From NCBI GenBank assembly GCA_016707205.1, contig JADJHZ010000012.1, positions 1 through 64,000 on the forward strand: a DNA stretch of 64,000 bases, given 5' to 3'. Below the pieces are notes generated by a model that saw nothing but the letters and a program-made list of their open reading frames with translations, had not been told where the DNA came from and searched no databases. This document shows, piece after piece, positions 46,573 through 55,325 of the stretch (the first letter of the stretch is position 1; each line of letters opens with the position of its first letter). The position numbers and the translations under genes were made by a program. This DNA is from Haliscomenobacter sp. (GTDB lineage: Bacteria; Bacteroidota; Bacteroidia; Chitinophagales; Saprospiraceae).

Positions 46573-48678
46573 CTATAGCTTTCGTTCAAAAAACGAAGCT
46601 ACCGCTTTGTTTACCTTCACCGAGTTGGCGTGCATCATAAAGTGGTGCGTATCGTCGACGACGACCATCGTTTCCATGGGGACGCCCTTTTTTTCCAGCC
46701 GCGCTACCAGATCGGTACTTTGGCTGAAGCGCACGTTGCGGTCGTCGTCGCCATGGATGATCAACACCGGGGACGTCCAGGTATCTACCGACGAAACAGG
46801 CGATGATTCCCAGGCGACCTGAAGGGCACGGCCTGCATCCGGCGCGCGCTCGTATTTGTCGGGAAGCACCAGATTACGGACCCGTTCGACGGTGCGGTCG
46901 TGCACGCCGTGGATGTCAACTCCCGCAGCGAACAGTTTGGAGTCGCGCCCCAGAGCGAGGGCCGTCAGATAGCCGCCATAGGAGCCGCCGTAAATCCCAA
47001 TGCGTTTGGAGTCGGCCTGAGGTTGCTGGGTCAGCCAATCGCCGGCGGCTTTGACGTCGATGTATTCGGAAGCCCCGTTGGAGCCCGCGTTTTCTGCGTT
47101 GTGGAACGCATACCCATAGCCGATGCCCAGGCGGTAGTTGACGCTCAGTACCACAAACCCCCGGCTCGCCAGATATTGGTTCATGGCATAGGCATTGGAA
47201 TAGTAGTCGGAATAATGCCAGCCGAGCAGCATTTGGCGGGGTGGGCCTCCGTGAACAAAAATAACTGCCGGTTTTTTTGCGGGCCCTCCGGGTTTTTCAA
47301 AGAGCTGGCAATGGACGGTCACGCCATCCGGAGATTTAAAGACCACCTGTTTCGGCTGCACCAGTTCTTTCTCCGGGTAGGTAGCAGGCATGCGGTCCTG
47401 ACCAATCAGTTTGATGGCGCCCCCGTTGAAGGGCATGACCGCCGGCAGGGGCGGGCGTTGCGCCGTGGCGCTGATGAGGGCAATAGACTTTCCATCGCCA
47501 GTCGCTACCGGGGTCCACTCCAGGCCGGCGCCCGGCGTCATGACCTGCATGTTGGCTTTGTCGACGGCCACCCGGATGACGTGGCGGCGGTCGATGTCGA
47601 GAGGGTCCGTACCGGCGTTGGCGGCGCAGAGCAGCCATTTGCGGTCAGGGCTCAGCCGGATGTATTCGCACATGAAATTTCCGGGGGTGAGCAGGAGCGG
47701 CGCTCCGCCTTGTTCGGGCAGGGAGTACAGGTGAGGCCACCCATCCATATACGAGAGGAAAACGATTCGGCCAGCGGCCCAATGCAGATTAGCGCCTCCA
47801 TGGGTGTTGGGAACCGATCCCTGCAGGGTTTTTGGCGCTTCCCAAATTTTTTGTGCAACTCCCGTTGCCGCATCTGCGGTTAGGATCATCCAGGGCGTAT
47901 GCCGGCGCACGAGCAGGGAATCGGGTTCGCCGCCTCCGCCATTGGTGCGGATGAAAGCCAGTTTTTTCCCGTCGGGCGACCAACGCGGCGACCCGTCCCG
48001 CTTATATTGGGGATCGATCCAAACGATAGGGCTATCGGCATGGGAGTAAACACCAATAAAGGCATGGTCTCCCCGGTTGGATTGGAACGCGATCCGGCTG
48101 CCGTCGGGCGACCACACCGGCGACTCATTCGAGCCACGGGCCGTGAACAGGGCCTTTGCTGGACTGGTACCGTCGATCGCAGCGGTAAAGATTTGGCCCC
48201 CCTTGACAAACGCGACCTGATCGCTTCTTGGAGAAACCACCGGCTCTTCACCATCGCCCAGTAGTTTGGGCTCTCCGCCGGCAAACGGCACGCTCCAGAT
48301 CTGGACCTTGGGAGGGGTTGGGCTAAACGCCGGGTTGACCGCAACGTGATCGTCCCAGTTCGAACCGTGATCTCCGCCCCGGACATAGACCACCCAGTTG
48401 CCGTCGGGAGACAGGGCAACCGACGTGAGTTCCTGCCCGTCGTCGGCCAGGTATTGGGTGAGGCGCCGCGCCTTGAAGTCCGGGCCTTCAGCGACGTAAA
48501 TATTGCGCTGGCCCTGTTCATTGAACGCCCAGGCAATGCGGGCGCCGGTAGCGGCTGCCGTGAGTTCGTTGGGGAAAGGGTAGGATTTGATGGCCTCCAT
48601 GGTCATCATTCCGGTCTGGGACCAGGAAGGAGCGCCCAGGAGAAGGAACAGCACTACAAGCAGATATCCGGGTTTCAT
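46573..48678 (-). CDS. S9 prolyl-oligopeptidase family peptidase
   Basis: The 701-residue exported protein (signal MKPGYLLVVLFLLLGAPSWS) has an N-terminal WD40-like propeller with PD40 repeats (VALSPDGNWVVYVRGGD, VWSPDGSRIAFQSN, RWSPDGKKLAFIRT) and a C-terminal alpha/beta hydrolase domain. The catalytic triad is Ser566 in GGSYGGYL, Asp in HGDDDRNVRF and His in DDTHHFM. FVHGGPPRQM forms the oxyanion-hole region. Such enzymes remove dipeptides or acyl-amino acids from small peptides. It shares the propeller-plus-hydrolase plan with the two tricorn-like proteins in the window. Confidence 0.92.
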   Translation of the reverse strand: MKPGYLLVVLFLLLGAPSWSQTGMMTMEAIKSYPFPNELTAAATGARIAWAFNEQGQRNIYVAEGPDFKARRLTQYLADDGQELTSVALSPDGNWVVYVRGGDHGSNWDDHVAVNPAFSPTPPKVQIWSVPFAGGEPKLLGDGEEPVVSPRSDQVAFVKGGQIFTAAIDGTSPAKALFTARGSNESPVWSPDGSRIAFQSNRGDHAFIGVYSHADSPIVWIDPQYKRDGSPRWSPDGKKLAFIRTNGGGGEPDSLLVRRHTPWMILTADAATGVAQKIWEAPKTLQGSVPNTHGGANLHWAAGRIVFLSYMDGWPHLYSLPEQGGAPLLLTPGNFMCEYIRLSPDRKWLLCAANAGTDPLDIDRRHVIRVAVDKANMQVMTPGAGLEWTPVATGDGKSIALISATAQRPPLPAVMPFNGGAIKLIGQDRMPATYPEKELVQPKQVVFKSPDGVTVHCQLFEKPGGPAKKPAVIFVHGGPPRQMLLGWHYSDYYSNAYAMNQYLASRGFVVLSVNYRLGIGYGYAFHNAENAGSNGASEYIDVKAAGDWLTQQPQADSKRIGIYGGSYGGYLTALALGRDSKLFAAGVDIHGVHDRTVERVRNLVLPDKYERAPDAGRALQVAWESSPVSSVDTWTSPVLIIHGDDDRNVRFSQSTDLVARLEKKGVPMETMVVVDDTHHFMMHANSVKVNKAVASFFERKL

Positions 48679-48713
48679 AAGGACGTAGGTTTTGGTGAAA
48701 CCCGAATTTAAAT

Positions 48714-48751
48714 AAAATATGCGCCGCTGGATGATCAGCGGCGCATATTTT
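48714..48751 (-). terminator. Intrinsic terminator of the DUF2911 gene
   Basis: A perfect 15-base stem (AAAATATGCGCCGCT and its complement) with an 8-base loop ends in a T-rich stretch in the leftward direction. It lies 21 bases after the DUF2911 stop and before the S9 peptidase start. Confidence 0.85.
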
Positions 48752-48771
48752 ATCCGGATAGCCTCCAGCTA

Positions 48772-49353
48772 CTAGAATTTAATCGGAACGCGCACCAGGA
48801 GTTTATCCCAGCCCATGAGCATGTGGGCGCCATCGTCCGATTTTTCGAACAAGATGGAGAACGCCTCAATCACGTCGGTAGCCGCCTGGACAGGAACCGT
48901 AACCGAGGCTACGTCGTTGGCAGACTTGTAGGAATAACCACCCCAGGAATCCGTATCCGAATTGAGGATGACCGTCCATTCCTTTTCCGTGGCTTTGACA
49001 AACAGGGAGTATGTTCCTGCTTTGATCATCGTGGAACCAAAAGTGACATCCTTGTAGAATTTGATCTCGGTCGATTCATTCGCGCCGGCACGCCAGATTT
49101 CGTTATAAGGAATCAGTTTACCGGCTACTTCGCGGTCGTTTTTCAATGGGCGGGAGTATAACACCCGGACCACCGGCATGCCGGCTTTCTTTTCTTCTTC
49201 CGTTTTGGCCATGCCGCGGAAGGCCGCACGAACAGGGTAATACGCTGCATCCATCGGGCTTTTGTCCAACGCCGGAAATTTTTGTGCGCTCAGGGTAGTG
49301 CCCATCGCGAGCATCAGCACGGCAGAAAGCGCCATCGTAAGAGAACGAACCAT
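48772..49353 (-). CDS. DUF2911 family exported protein
   Basis: A 193-residue protein with a signal peptide (MALSAVLMLAMGTTLSAQ) and the DUF2911 pattern: VRVLYSRPLKNDREVAGKLI, PYNEIWRAGANESTEIKFYK, KAGTYSLFVKATEKEWTVIL and GYSYKSANDVASVTVPVQ. This family is nearly confined to Bacteroidota, is exported, and has no known activity. It is a single gene with its own terminator and a 285-base upstream region holding a nonamer array. Confidence 0.9.
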   Translation of the reverse strand: MVRSLTMALSAVLMLAMGTTLSAQKFPALDKSPMDAAYYPVRAAFRGMAKTEEEKKAGMPVVRVLYSRPLKNDREVAGKLIPYNEIWRAGANESTEIKFYKDVTFGSTMIKAGTYSLFVKATEKEWTVILNSDTDSWGGYSYKSANDVASVTVPVQAATDVIEAFSILFEKSDDGAHMLMGWDKLLVRVPIKF

Positions 49354-49461
49354 AAATTAGGTTTTTGTTGGGTAAATAGAAAATGGATTAATCAGATCAC
49401 CCTTTAAACGCCAACCGGTGGATATAGGTTTAGGAAAGGGGGGGTAAAAAAGGATGCAGGG

Positions 49462-49497
49462 GAGGATGTAGAGGATGTAGAGGATGTAAAGGATATT
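49462..49497. repeat. Nonamer tandem array
   Basis: Three exact GAGGATGTA units and one variant (AAGGATATT) lie in the space between two genes. The reverse-complement word CTACATCCT occurs twice in tandem at 59487-59504. The surrounding 49354-49638 holds no gene. Confidence 0.8.
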
Positions 49498-49638
49498 GGG
49501 GCTGTAGGTATATAGGGGAGGTGTTTGGTGCTTGGTCAAGTATTAAGGCAACGCTCGTTCAAGTCTGCAGAACTGAATGCCCATCGGTGCATCTGCCAAC
49601 GCGAACTCCGCGAAGCAAGCCAGGCTGAACCTTATTAT

Positions 49639-50141
49639 TTACGGATTGGAGAAACCCAGGTTCCTCAAAACCAGGGCCAGCGACTCCGTTTTTTGGGTGC
49701 CGACCAGGATTTTTTTGCCATTTTTCAGCACGAGTTGCAGGCCCTGATTCCCGCTGATGTTATACGCTCTGCTTCCGCCCGCTCCAAACCGAATGCCCCA
49801 ACCGCCGTATTCCAGGATGGGCCGGTAGGTGCGTACGTAGGCTTTTTCGACTTCCTCCCAGGGAATAAATCGTTTTACAAAAGGCGAAAAGCGGATCAGG
49901 ATGCCTTCCCGGGTGATCGAGGTGGCCAGTTTGATACTCAGGAGAAAAAAACTGCTGCTATGGTAATCACGGGCGCTAAAAGCAGAGGAAAATAACTTCC
50001 TGCCCCGGAATTGGGTACGGGGTTTACCATCAGCACCTGGTAGACGGGCAATATACTGGTAGCAATAATGAGCAACAGCAGGAGGTATATCCACCACTGC
50101 CGGAATTGCTGCACTTCATAAAAAAGAGGAGGATTGCTCAT
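49639..50141 (-). pseudogene. Small membrane protein with PH-like domain, frameshifted in a 7-A run
   Basis: The N-terminal part (MSNPPLFYEVQQFRQWWIYL) gives two membrane helices, ending VITIAAVFFS and a stop. A second frame continues with FFLLSIKLATSITREGILIR, then a beta-rich domain (PWEEVEKAYVRTYRPILEYG, GLQLVLKNGKKILVGTQK) to 49639. One base added or lost in the run of seven A at 49945-49951 would join them. The composite, about 167 residues, resembles DUF6141-like or PH-domain membrane proteins of Bacteroidota; the family name is uncertain. The homopolymer makes both sequence error and slippage plausible. Confidence 0.65.
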
Positions 50142-50227
50142 TGGCGACGGCGTTTAAAGAACAGGATCGTAAAATTAATGCTTTTCCGGATTGCCGTCAA
50201 TGAGGATGATCCTGGTATCTCTTGATT

Positions 50228-50911
50228 TCAGCGTGGCAACCGGATGGCATGGACCTGGATTTGGAACACATGCCCGTTGCGCGCTTCGCGGTAGGGGAAG
50301 GTCTGAATCATAAAGCCCTGGGCGGGAAGCAGCGATTGAAATAGTTCGGGCGAAGCACTTCGGGAGGGATCGCTAGCCAGGATCGTCCCGCCGGGGCGGC
50401 AAAGCGTCTGGAATGCGTGTGGAAGGAAGGGAAAGGCGCGCTTTTCATACGCGATGTCGGAAGCGAGGACGAGGTCTGCGGCGAGGGCGGGTTGCGGGTT
50501 GCGCCAGTCGAGCAGTTCGAACCGGGCAGGGCGGGAAAGGTTTTGTTCCCAATTCCGGCGGGCAAAGTCCAGGGGCTCGGGGAGGTAGTCGGTGAGGGTA
50601 ACTTCGGCGCCCAGCAAACCGGCGACGATGCCCGGAAGGCCGAGCCCGCACCCGAGTTCCAGCACGTTTTTGCCTTCCAGGGAAGGATAGGTTTCCAGCA
50701 AATACCGGCTCAGGGCAATAGCCGCAGGCCAGAGTTCGGCCCAGTAGGGAATGCGCTCGTCGCGCACGTCTTCATGGTCGGGGCCTTTGGCGATAAGTTG
50801 GTCCAACAGCTCGTCCAGGTTGGTAATAACGGTGAGCTCGACGGTGTGCCCATCGAGCTCTAACGTGGTTTGATTGGTTTCGAAATGGTAGAACGTATGG
50901 GGAGAATCCAC
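50228..50911 (-). CDS. Class I methyltransferase, METTL23/ETF-beta lysine type
   Basis: The 227-residue protein has an acidic N-terminus, an IPYWAELWPAAIALSRYLLE motif, the SAM-binding VLELGCGLGLPGIVAGLLGA, ADLVLASDIAYEKRA, and RPGGTILASDPSRSA. The PYWAELWP block plus VLELGCGLGLP is the mark of the Methyltransf_16 group, which includes protein lysine and nicotinamide methyltransferases. Substrate is not known. It begins 10 bases downstream of the M56 peptidase stop on the same strand. Confidence 0.88.
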   Translation of the reverse strand: MDSPHTFYHFETNQTTLELDGHTVELTVITNLDELLDQLIAKGPDHEDVRDERIPYWAELWPAAIALSRYLLETYPSLEGKNVLELGCGLGLPGIVAGLLGAEVTLTDYLPEPLDFARRNWEQNLSRPARFELLDWRNPQPALAADLVLASDIAYEKRAFPFLPHAFQTLCRPGGTILASDPSRSASPELFQSLLPAQGFMIQTFPYREARNGHVFQIQVHAIRLPR

Positions 50912-50921
50912 CCAAGCCGGA

Positions 50922-52730
50922 TTAATTTTTCTTTAATTCCTTCAGTTTTTTGAAGGCTTCCTCTGCTTCTGATTTGTTCTTGAATTCAAAAATCATAATT
51001 CCTTTTTCTTTCGAACTCGGGTCAAATTCCTGCACGGATTTTTCGCCGTAGAACAGTCTGATTTCGTCAACCCCCTCAAAGTTTTCGCCCGTTTTGGTCA
51101 GCGCCGGGTTTTTGATTTCTCCAATTTGCTTCCCATTGTGGGTGATGCGGAGCAAGGTTATTTTGGAAAAGGCGTCGTCGGAATTGTTATTGATGCGGAT
51201 GTTTCCATCAAACTGGACGGTGGTGGTTTTATTCCCTTCGTCCTCTACCTGTATAGTCGCCTTTTTACCTGTAGATTTAATGGCGCCTTCGCCATCCGTG
51301 ACGACCGTGATGGTCATCGATTTGTCCTCGTTGCTTTTATTGACGGTCGACCGGAGCAGGTTGGTTTGCCTTCCCTTTTTGGTCGTGATCATGATCACCC
51401 CTTCGCGTCCTTTCTCTCCATAAATCGTTACGGCGCTTTCGCCCTTGAGGACACTGATCGACTGAATATCATTGGGATCCATCTTTTGGATGACCGCCTC
51501 CCCATCTACGTTCGTTTTGATATCGCCATCGACCACGACCAGCACGTTGTTCAAACCGGACGATCTGGTTTTGGAGGAATCGTCAACGATTTCGATTCGG
51601 ATGGTAGAAGCAGGAGGCAAGGTGTCCGTTCCCACGACCAGGGAGCGGATTTCGGGAAAAGCAGCGGCTGGCAGCATACGCAAATCGGCGATGCGAGCGG
51701 TTTTTTCAGATTCCATGGATTCCGGAGAAGCCTCTTTTTCTTCTGCCGGGCCAGAGATCTGCAACGTACTGGCGTCAATGCGGGCATGTTCCAGACGGTC
51801 CAACGCGGAAGCGATGGGTTTGAACGCTTCGGGCATGGGCGTTGCCTCGATAACTTGTACCGAAAAGAACAACCCAAGGCCGGCAGCCAAAGGCAGGGTG
51901 ATGGCATGCGCAACAAGCTTCCAGCGCGCCGAAGGACGGCGGGCAAGCATGCGGAGTCTGGAGGAAATTTGGGCGGCGAAGGTATTGTACAACATAGGTA
52001 CTCGATTTTGTGGTTGAGAAATTAATAACCGGGCATACGCGTATGCCCCTTCCGAGCGGGAAACGACCGCCGCGTCGGCAATATACTCATGGGTGGCCCG
52101 AAGGTGATGCCGCATCCGGTATATCAGCGGGTTATACCAGTGCAGGGCGACCCAAAGCTCCATGAGCAGGATGTCGAAACTGTGTCCCTGGCGCACATGG
52201 GCAAGCTCGTGCTCCAGAACCATGCCGGAAACCGGCTGCTGTGGCGGAGAAAAAACAAACCGGAAAAAGGAGGCCGGTCCGGCGATCCGGGCATTGGAGA
52301 CCAGGGTGAAACTCCCAAAATCCTGCCTTTCGCCCAGGTGGGCCAGGTAAAGGATACGCGATGTCTTAACGATCGCCAGGGAGATATTCCAAAGTACGCC
52401 GCCGGCGTATACCCAAAGAAGCAGGTCGCCCAAAGGAATAGACCGCTCCGGCGCCTGCTCTGCGGTAAACCACCCTTCCGCTTCCTGCCGCAATTGCAGA
52501 AGCTGGATCAACAAAGCGGGGTCGATCGCTTCGGAAAGAGGGGAAGCCGGGGTGAGCTGGACTTGCAAATGCGGAATCACCCACGCCAGGAAAGGAACAA
52601 ACAACAGATAGACCCGATTGGCCTGCCAGAAGGTCTCCTTCCCAAATCGCCAGCGAAAAAGGAAGTAAAAGACCGTAAGGCATAAAAACGCAGCCAAAAG
52701 GCTGGAAAATGTTGGATTTTGAAACGCCAT
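50922..52730 (-). CDS. M56 (BlaR1-type) membrane metallopeptidase with C-terminal plug-like domain
   Basis: The 602-residue protein has N-terminal membrane helices and a zinc site HELAH at 174-178, with a following Glu in the HEYIAD segment; this is the BlaR1/M56 peptidase. After another helix near 310-330 the extracytoplasmic part ends in a region resembling a TonB-receptor plug: NNVLVVVDGDIKTNVDGEAV, IQSISVLKGESAVTIYGEKG. Start MAFQNPTFSSLLAAFLCLTV lies 8 bases after the BlaI stop. Such proteins sense an outside signal and cut the partner BlaI repressor. The signal is unknown, and no beta-lactamase is adjacent. Confidence 0.88.
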   Translation of the reverse strand: MAFQNPTFSSLLAAFLCLTVFYFLFRWRFGKETFWQANRVYLLFVPFLAWVIPHLQVQLTPASPLSEAIDPALLIQLLQLRQEAEGWFTAEQAPERSIPLGDLLLWVYAGGVLWNISLAIVKTSRILYLAHLGERQDFGSFTLVSNARIAGPASFFRFVFSPPQQPVSGMVLEHELAHVRQGHSFDILLMELWVALHWYNPLIYRMRHHLRATHEYIADAAVVSRSEGAYAYARLLISQPQNRVPMLYNTFAAQISSRLRMLARRPSARWKLVAHAITLPLAAGLGLFFSVQVIEATPMPEAFKPIASALDRLEHARIDASTLQISGPAEEKEASPESMESEKTARIADLRMLPAAAFPEIRSLVVGTDTLPPASTIRIEIVDDSSKTRSSGLNNVLVVVDGDIKTNVDGEAVIQKMDPNDIQSISVLKGESAVTIYGEKGREGVIMITTKKGRQTNLLRSTVNKSNEDKSMTITVVTDGEGAIKSTGKKATIQVEDEGNKTTTVQFDGNIRINNNSDDAFSKITLLRITHNGKQIGEIKNPALTKTGENFEGVDEIRLFYGEKSVQEFDPSSKEKGIMIFEFKNKSEAEEAFKKLKELKKN

Positions 52731-52737
52731 AGCCCGT

Positions 52738-53103
52738 TTATTGATCGTCCTTTTCTTTAATGGCCCGTAGCAAGCGGGCCAGTTCCTCCGGGTCCGATTC
52801 CTGGTCCTCGACAAAAAACGAAAGCAACTGCTCCGGAGAACCTCCAAAATAATCCTGCATCAGTTGCCGGAAATACGTTCTCCGGTAATCTTCTTTCCCC
52901 ACCAACGGGAAGTAGCGGTGCGTTTTGCCAAAAGCGTCATGACCCAGCCAGCCTTCCGCTTCCAGCTTCCGTACAATCGACGATACCGTGGTGATCGGAG
53001 GCTTCGGCTCTTCCATCTCATCCAGAATCTCTTTGACGAAAGCCCGCTTCATCCGCCAAACGATCTGCATGATCTGCTCCTCCTTTTCGGTCAGCTTTTT
53101 CAT
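52738..53103 (-). CDS. BlaI/MecI-type repressor
   Basis: The 121-residue protein has a winged helix domain (MKKLTEKEEQIMQIVWRMKR, PPITTVSSIVRKLEAEGWLG) and a C-terminal dimerisation helix. It is followed by the M56 gene in the same transcript, the normal BlaI-BlaR1 layout. It should repress its own operon until cleaved by the membrane peptidase. A candidate operator lies 40 bases upstream. Confidence 0.9.
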   Translation of the reverse strand: MKKLTEKEEQIMQIVWRMKRAFVKEILDEMEEPKPPITTVSSIVRKLEAEGWLGHDAFGKTHRYFPLVGKEDYRRTYFRQLMQDYFGGSPEQLLSFFVEDQESDPEELARLLRAIKEKDDQ

Positions 53104-53143
53104 GCCGTAAACATACAATAGCTTTTTCGTTTTGGCAACTAAA

Positions 53144-53163
53144 TTTTCGTTTAATAACGAAAA
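53144..53163. promoter_or_regulatory. Candidate BlaI operator
   Basis: TTTTCGTTTAATAACGAAAA is an 8-base inverted repeat with a 4-base centre, 41 bases upstream of the BlaI start. A shorter overlapping repeat (AACGA-5-TCGTT) follows at 53156-53170, and a third CGTT box lies at 53127-53131. The spacing suits a winged helix dimer. Confidence 0.5.
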
Positions 53164-53248
53164 AATCGTTAATCTAACCTGTGGAAGTGAAAAAATGCCA
53201 TTTTCGGGATAAAAAATCTCGTCCTTTTGTATCTTTAAGCATTATACC

Positions 53249-53353
53249 GACGAGGAAGTGGTTTTCGAAAACTTTCGGTCGGCATATATCTAAAAATAAA
53301 GAGGTTTGCGGCATTTTATCCGCTAAGCCTCTATATTTAGGAATTAACCTAAA
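53249..53353 (+). promoter_or_regulatory. Structured 5' leader
   Basis: Three successive inverted repeats precede a small membrane gene: one near 53249-53284 (TTTTCGAAAA at its centre, outer CCGAC/GTCGG), a second at 53300-53332 (AGAGGTTTGCGG / CCGCTAAGCCTCT), and a perfect short one at 53336-53353 (TTTAGG-6-CCTAAA). No known riboswitch consensus is recognised. Confidence 0.45.
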
Positions 53354-53366
53354 ACCAACAAAAACA

Positions 53367-53774
53367 ATGAAGAATTTAGTCCTGCCTGCCGTTATTGCCG
53401 GCATTCTGCTTTTAGCGCTCAGCTTTGGCGCTCTTTACGGCATGATCTACTTGTTGCCTGCGTTGGCAGAACAGTATTACAATCCGGTGTTCAACACCGA
53501 TTCGGGCCGCAATGCCCTGTTTTTTATTCACCCGTTCATCCTGAGCTTTGCCCTCGCTTGGTTCTGGAACCGCTTTAAAGGCGTGTTCAACGGTTCCTGG
53601 CTGGTTCGCGGCCTTGAATTAGGTCTGGTTTATGGAATTGTGGCCACCCTGCCTTCCATGTGGGTCACCTTTAGCGCTATTGAGGTTTCCCTCCCCATCG
53701 TGGCAACCTGGCTGGTCTATGGTATTTTGCAGGCAGCGGTTGCCGGACTGGTTTTTGCGAAGATGAATCCGTAA
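53367..53774 (+). CDS. Four-helix membrane protein of unknown function
   Basis: The 135-residue protein starts at MKNLVLPAVIAGILLLALSF and has four hydrophobic helices with few charged residues. The FFIHPFILSFALAWFWNRFK and GLELGLVYGIVATLPSMWVT segments recall a small family of membrane proteins in Bacteroidota; I cannot name it surely. The start follows the structured leader and diverges from the BlaI operon. A GGTTAGT array begins at its stop. Confidence 0.72.
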   Translation: MKNLVLPAVIAGILLLALSFGALYGMIYLLPALAEQYYNPVFNTDSGRNALFFIHPFILSFALAWFWNRFKGVFNGSWLVRGLELGLVYGIVATLPSMWVTFSAIEVSLPIVATWLVYGILQAAVAGLVFAKMNP

Positions 53775-53880
53775 TGGTAGTGGTTAGTGGTTGGTGATTA
53801 GGGATTGGCGCATACCTCATTAATTCCTCAAGCCTTAAGCCCAAACCAACCACTAACCACCAACCACTAACCACTAACCA
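53775..53880. repeat. Inverted pair of heptamer arrays
   Basis: Right after the membrane gene stop come GGTTAGT, GGTTGGT and GATTAGG units (53775-53807). After 33 bases the complement, ACCAACC and ACTAACC units, fills 53841-53880 and ends at the next ATG. The same ACTAACC word recurs near 59565-59585. Confidence 0.85.
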
Positions 53881-53881
53881 C

Positions 53882-54886
53882 ATGCAATACCATCCATCGG
53901 GCAACCGCTATGACGCCATTCCCTACCGCCGCTGTGGCCATAGCGGACTACAGCTTCCCGCGCTTTCCCTGGGCCTTTGGCATAATTTTGGCGGAGTGGA
54001 CGTATTCGAAAATGGCCGGGCTATGTTGCACCGGGCGTTCGACCTGGGCATTTGCCATTTCGACCTGGCCAATAATTACGGTCCTCCTCCCGGCTCGGCG
54101 GAGGAAAACTTTGGCATTATTTTGAAGAAGGATTTTGCGGCGTATCGCGACGAGTTGGTCATCTCTACCAAAGCCGGCTATTACATGTGGCCCGGGCCGT
54201 ATGGCGAATGGGGCTCCAAAAAATATCTGGTCTCCAGCCTGGATCAAAGCCTGAGGCGGATGGGGCTCGACTATGTGGACATCTTTTATTCGCACCGCCC
54301 GGACCCCAACACCCCGCTGGAAGAAACCATGGCGGCCCTGGACCTGATCGTACGCCAAGGGAAAGCGCTCTATGTGGGTGTTTCAAATTATTCCGCAGAA
54401 CAAACCGAGCAAGCGATCCGGATTTTGAAATCCCTCGGTACACCCTGCCTGATCCACCAACCTAAATATTCCATGTTCGAACGCTGGGTGGAACATGGAT
54501 TACTGGATGTTCTCGGCCATCATGGCGTGGGCTGCATTGCCTTCTCTCCCCTCGCCCAAGGCTTGCTGACCGACCGATACCTCCATGGCATACCAGAGGG
54601 GTCCAGGGCATCCAAAGCGCATGGATTCCTAAAACCGGATCAAATTTCTGAAGAGAAGCTTTGGAAGATCCGCCAGCTCAACGACGTCGCCCAGGGGCGA
54701 GGCCAGTCGCTGGCCCAGATGGCCATCTCCTGGCTTTTGAAAGACTCCCGGGTCACTTCCGTGCTTATAGGCGCCAGCAAAGTGAGCCAAATTGATGATT
54801 GCTATCAGGCGGTCCAAAATATAGCGTTCGGAGCGCAAGAGCTGGAAGCTATCCGGTCGATCCTTAACTCGCCTCCAAGCCCCTAG
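53882..54886 (+). CDS. Aldo/keto reductase, YghZ-like
   Basis: The 334-residue protein has a TIM-barrel aldo/keto reductase sequence: FDLGICHFDLANNYGPPPGS with catalytic Asp and Tyr, VISTKAGYYMWPGPYGEWGS with the Lys, DYVDIFYSHRPDPNTPLEET with the His, and the NADPH tail TSVLIGASKVSQIDDC. The GYYMWPGPYGEWGS insert is characteristic of the YghZ/L-glyceraldehyde 3-phosphate reductase group, which acts on toxic aldehydes such as methylglyoxal. Its ATG lies right after the right arm of a repeat pair, leaving a very short leader. Confidence 0.88.
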   Translation: MQYHPSGNRYDAIPYRRCGHSGLQLPALSLGLWHNFGGVDVFENGRAMLHRAFDLGICHFDLANNYGPPPGSAEENFGIILKKDFAAYRDELVISTKAGYYMWPGPYGEWGSKKYLVSSLDQSLRRMGLDYVDIFYSHRPDPNTPLEETMAALDLIVRQGKALYVGVSNYSAEQTEQAIRILKSLGTPCLIHQPKYSMFERWVEHGLLDVLGHHGVGCIAFSPLAQGLLTDRYLHGIPEGSRASKAHGFLKPDQISEEKLWKIRQLNDVAQGRGQSLAQMAISWLLKDSRVTSVLIGASKVSQIDDCYQAVQNIAFGAQELEAIRSILNSPPSP

Positions 54887-55003
54887 CTGGCCACAAGGGA
54901 AAGCGCTTGTTAATGCCCCAAAAGTGCCGTCTTAGGCCCTCTGTGATACGCCCAATGCCTGAAAATAAAGCCCATGAACTACCCATACACAAACGGCGAA
55001 GTG

Positions 55004-55300
55004 TCATAATGGACTACATCCACTAGATATATAAGAATCAAGATGTACTCCAAAAATTCTCACATCATCTGCGACCACGACGCAACTTGCATAAAATTCT
55101 GCACTACCAGGAGAAACAAATGGGAGCCTCACCTCGGTCCGGTCGAACGGGGTTGGGGAGTTTGACGTATTGGAAACCGCAGCCATAATAAAGTCCAGGC
55201 CCGAAGATAGGAGGGATGTACTCCCGGCTGTTGGAAATGCCGTCTGAAGTGCCGAAAGTTGTGCTACTTTTGTACCGGCAGTTTTGTGCCTGCCCAGCAT
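55004..55300 (-). pseudogene. Possible fragment of an endonuclease/exonuclease/phosphatase-type gene
   Basis: A short open stretch in a 440-base space reads with a VRIFGVHLDSY segment, reminiscent of the RxxNVHLxS motif of the EEP family, and an overlapping second frame has FGTSDGISNSREY-like pieces. No complete domain can be built, no signal or start is evident, and the upstream end would enter the next gene. It may be decayed coding sequence or chance. The rest of 54887-55325 shows nothing recognised. Confidence 0.3.
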
Positions 55301-55325
55301 TCTTCAACACTTAAAATTCTCAAAA

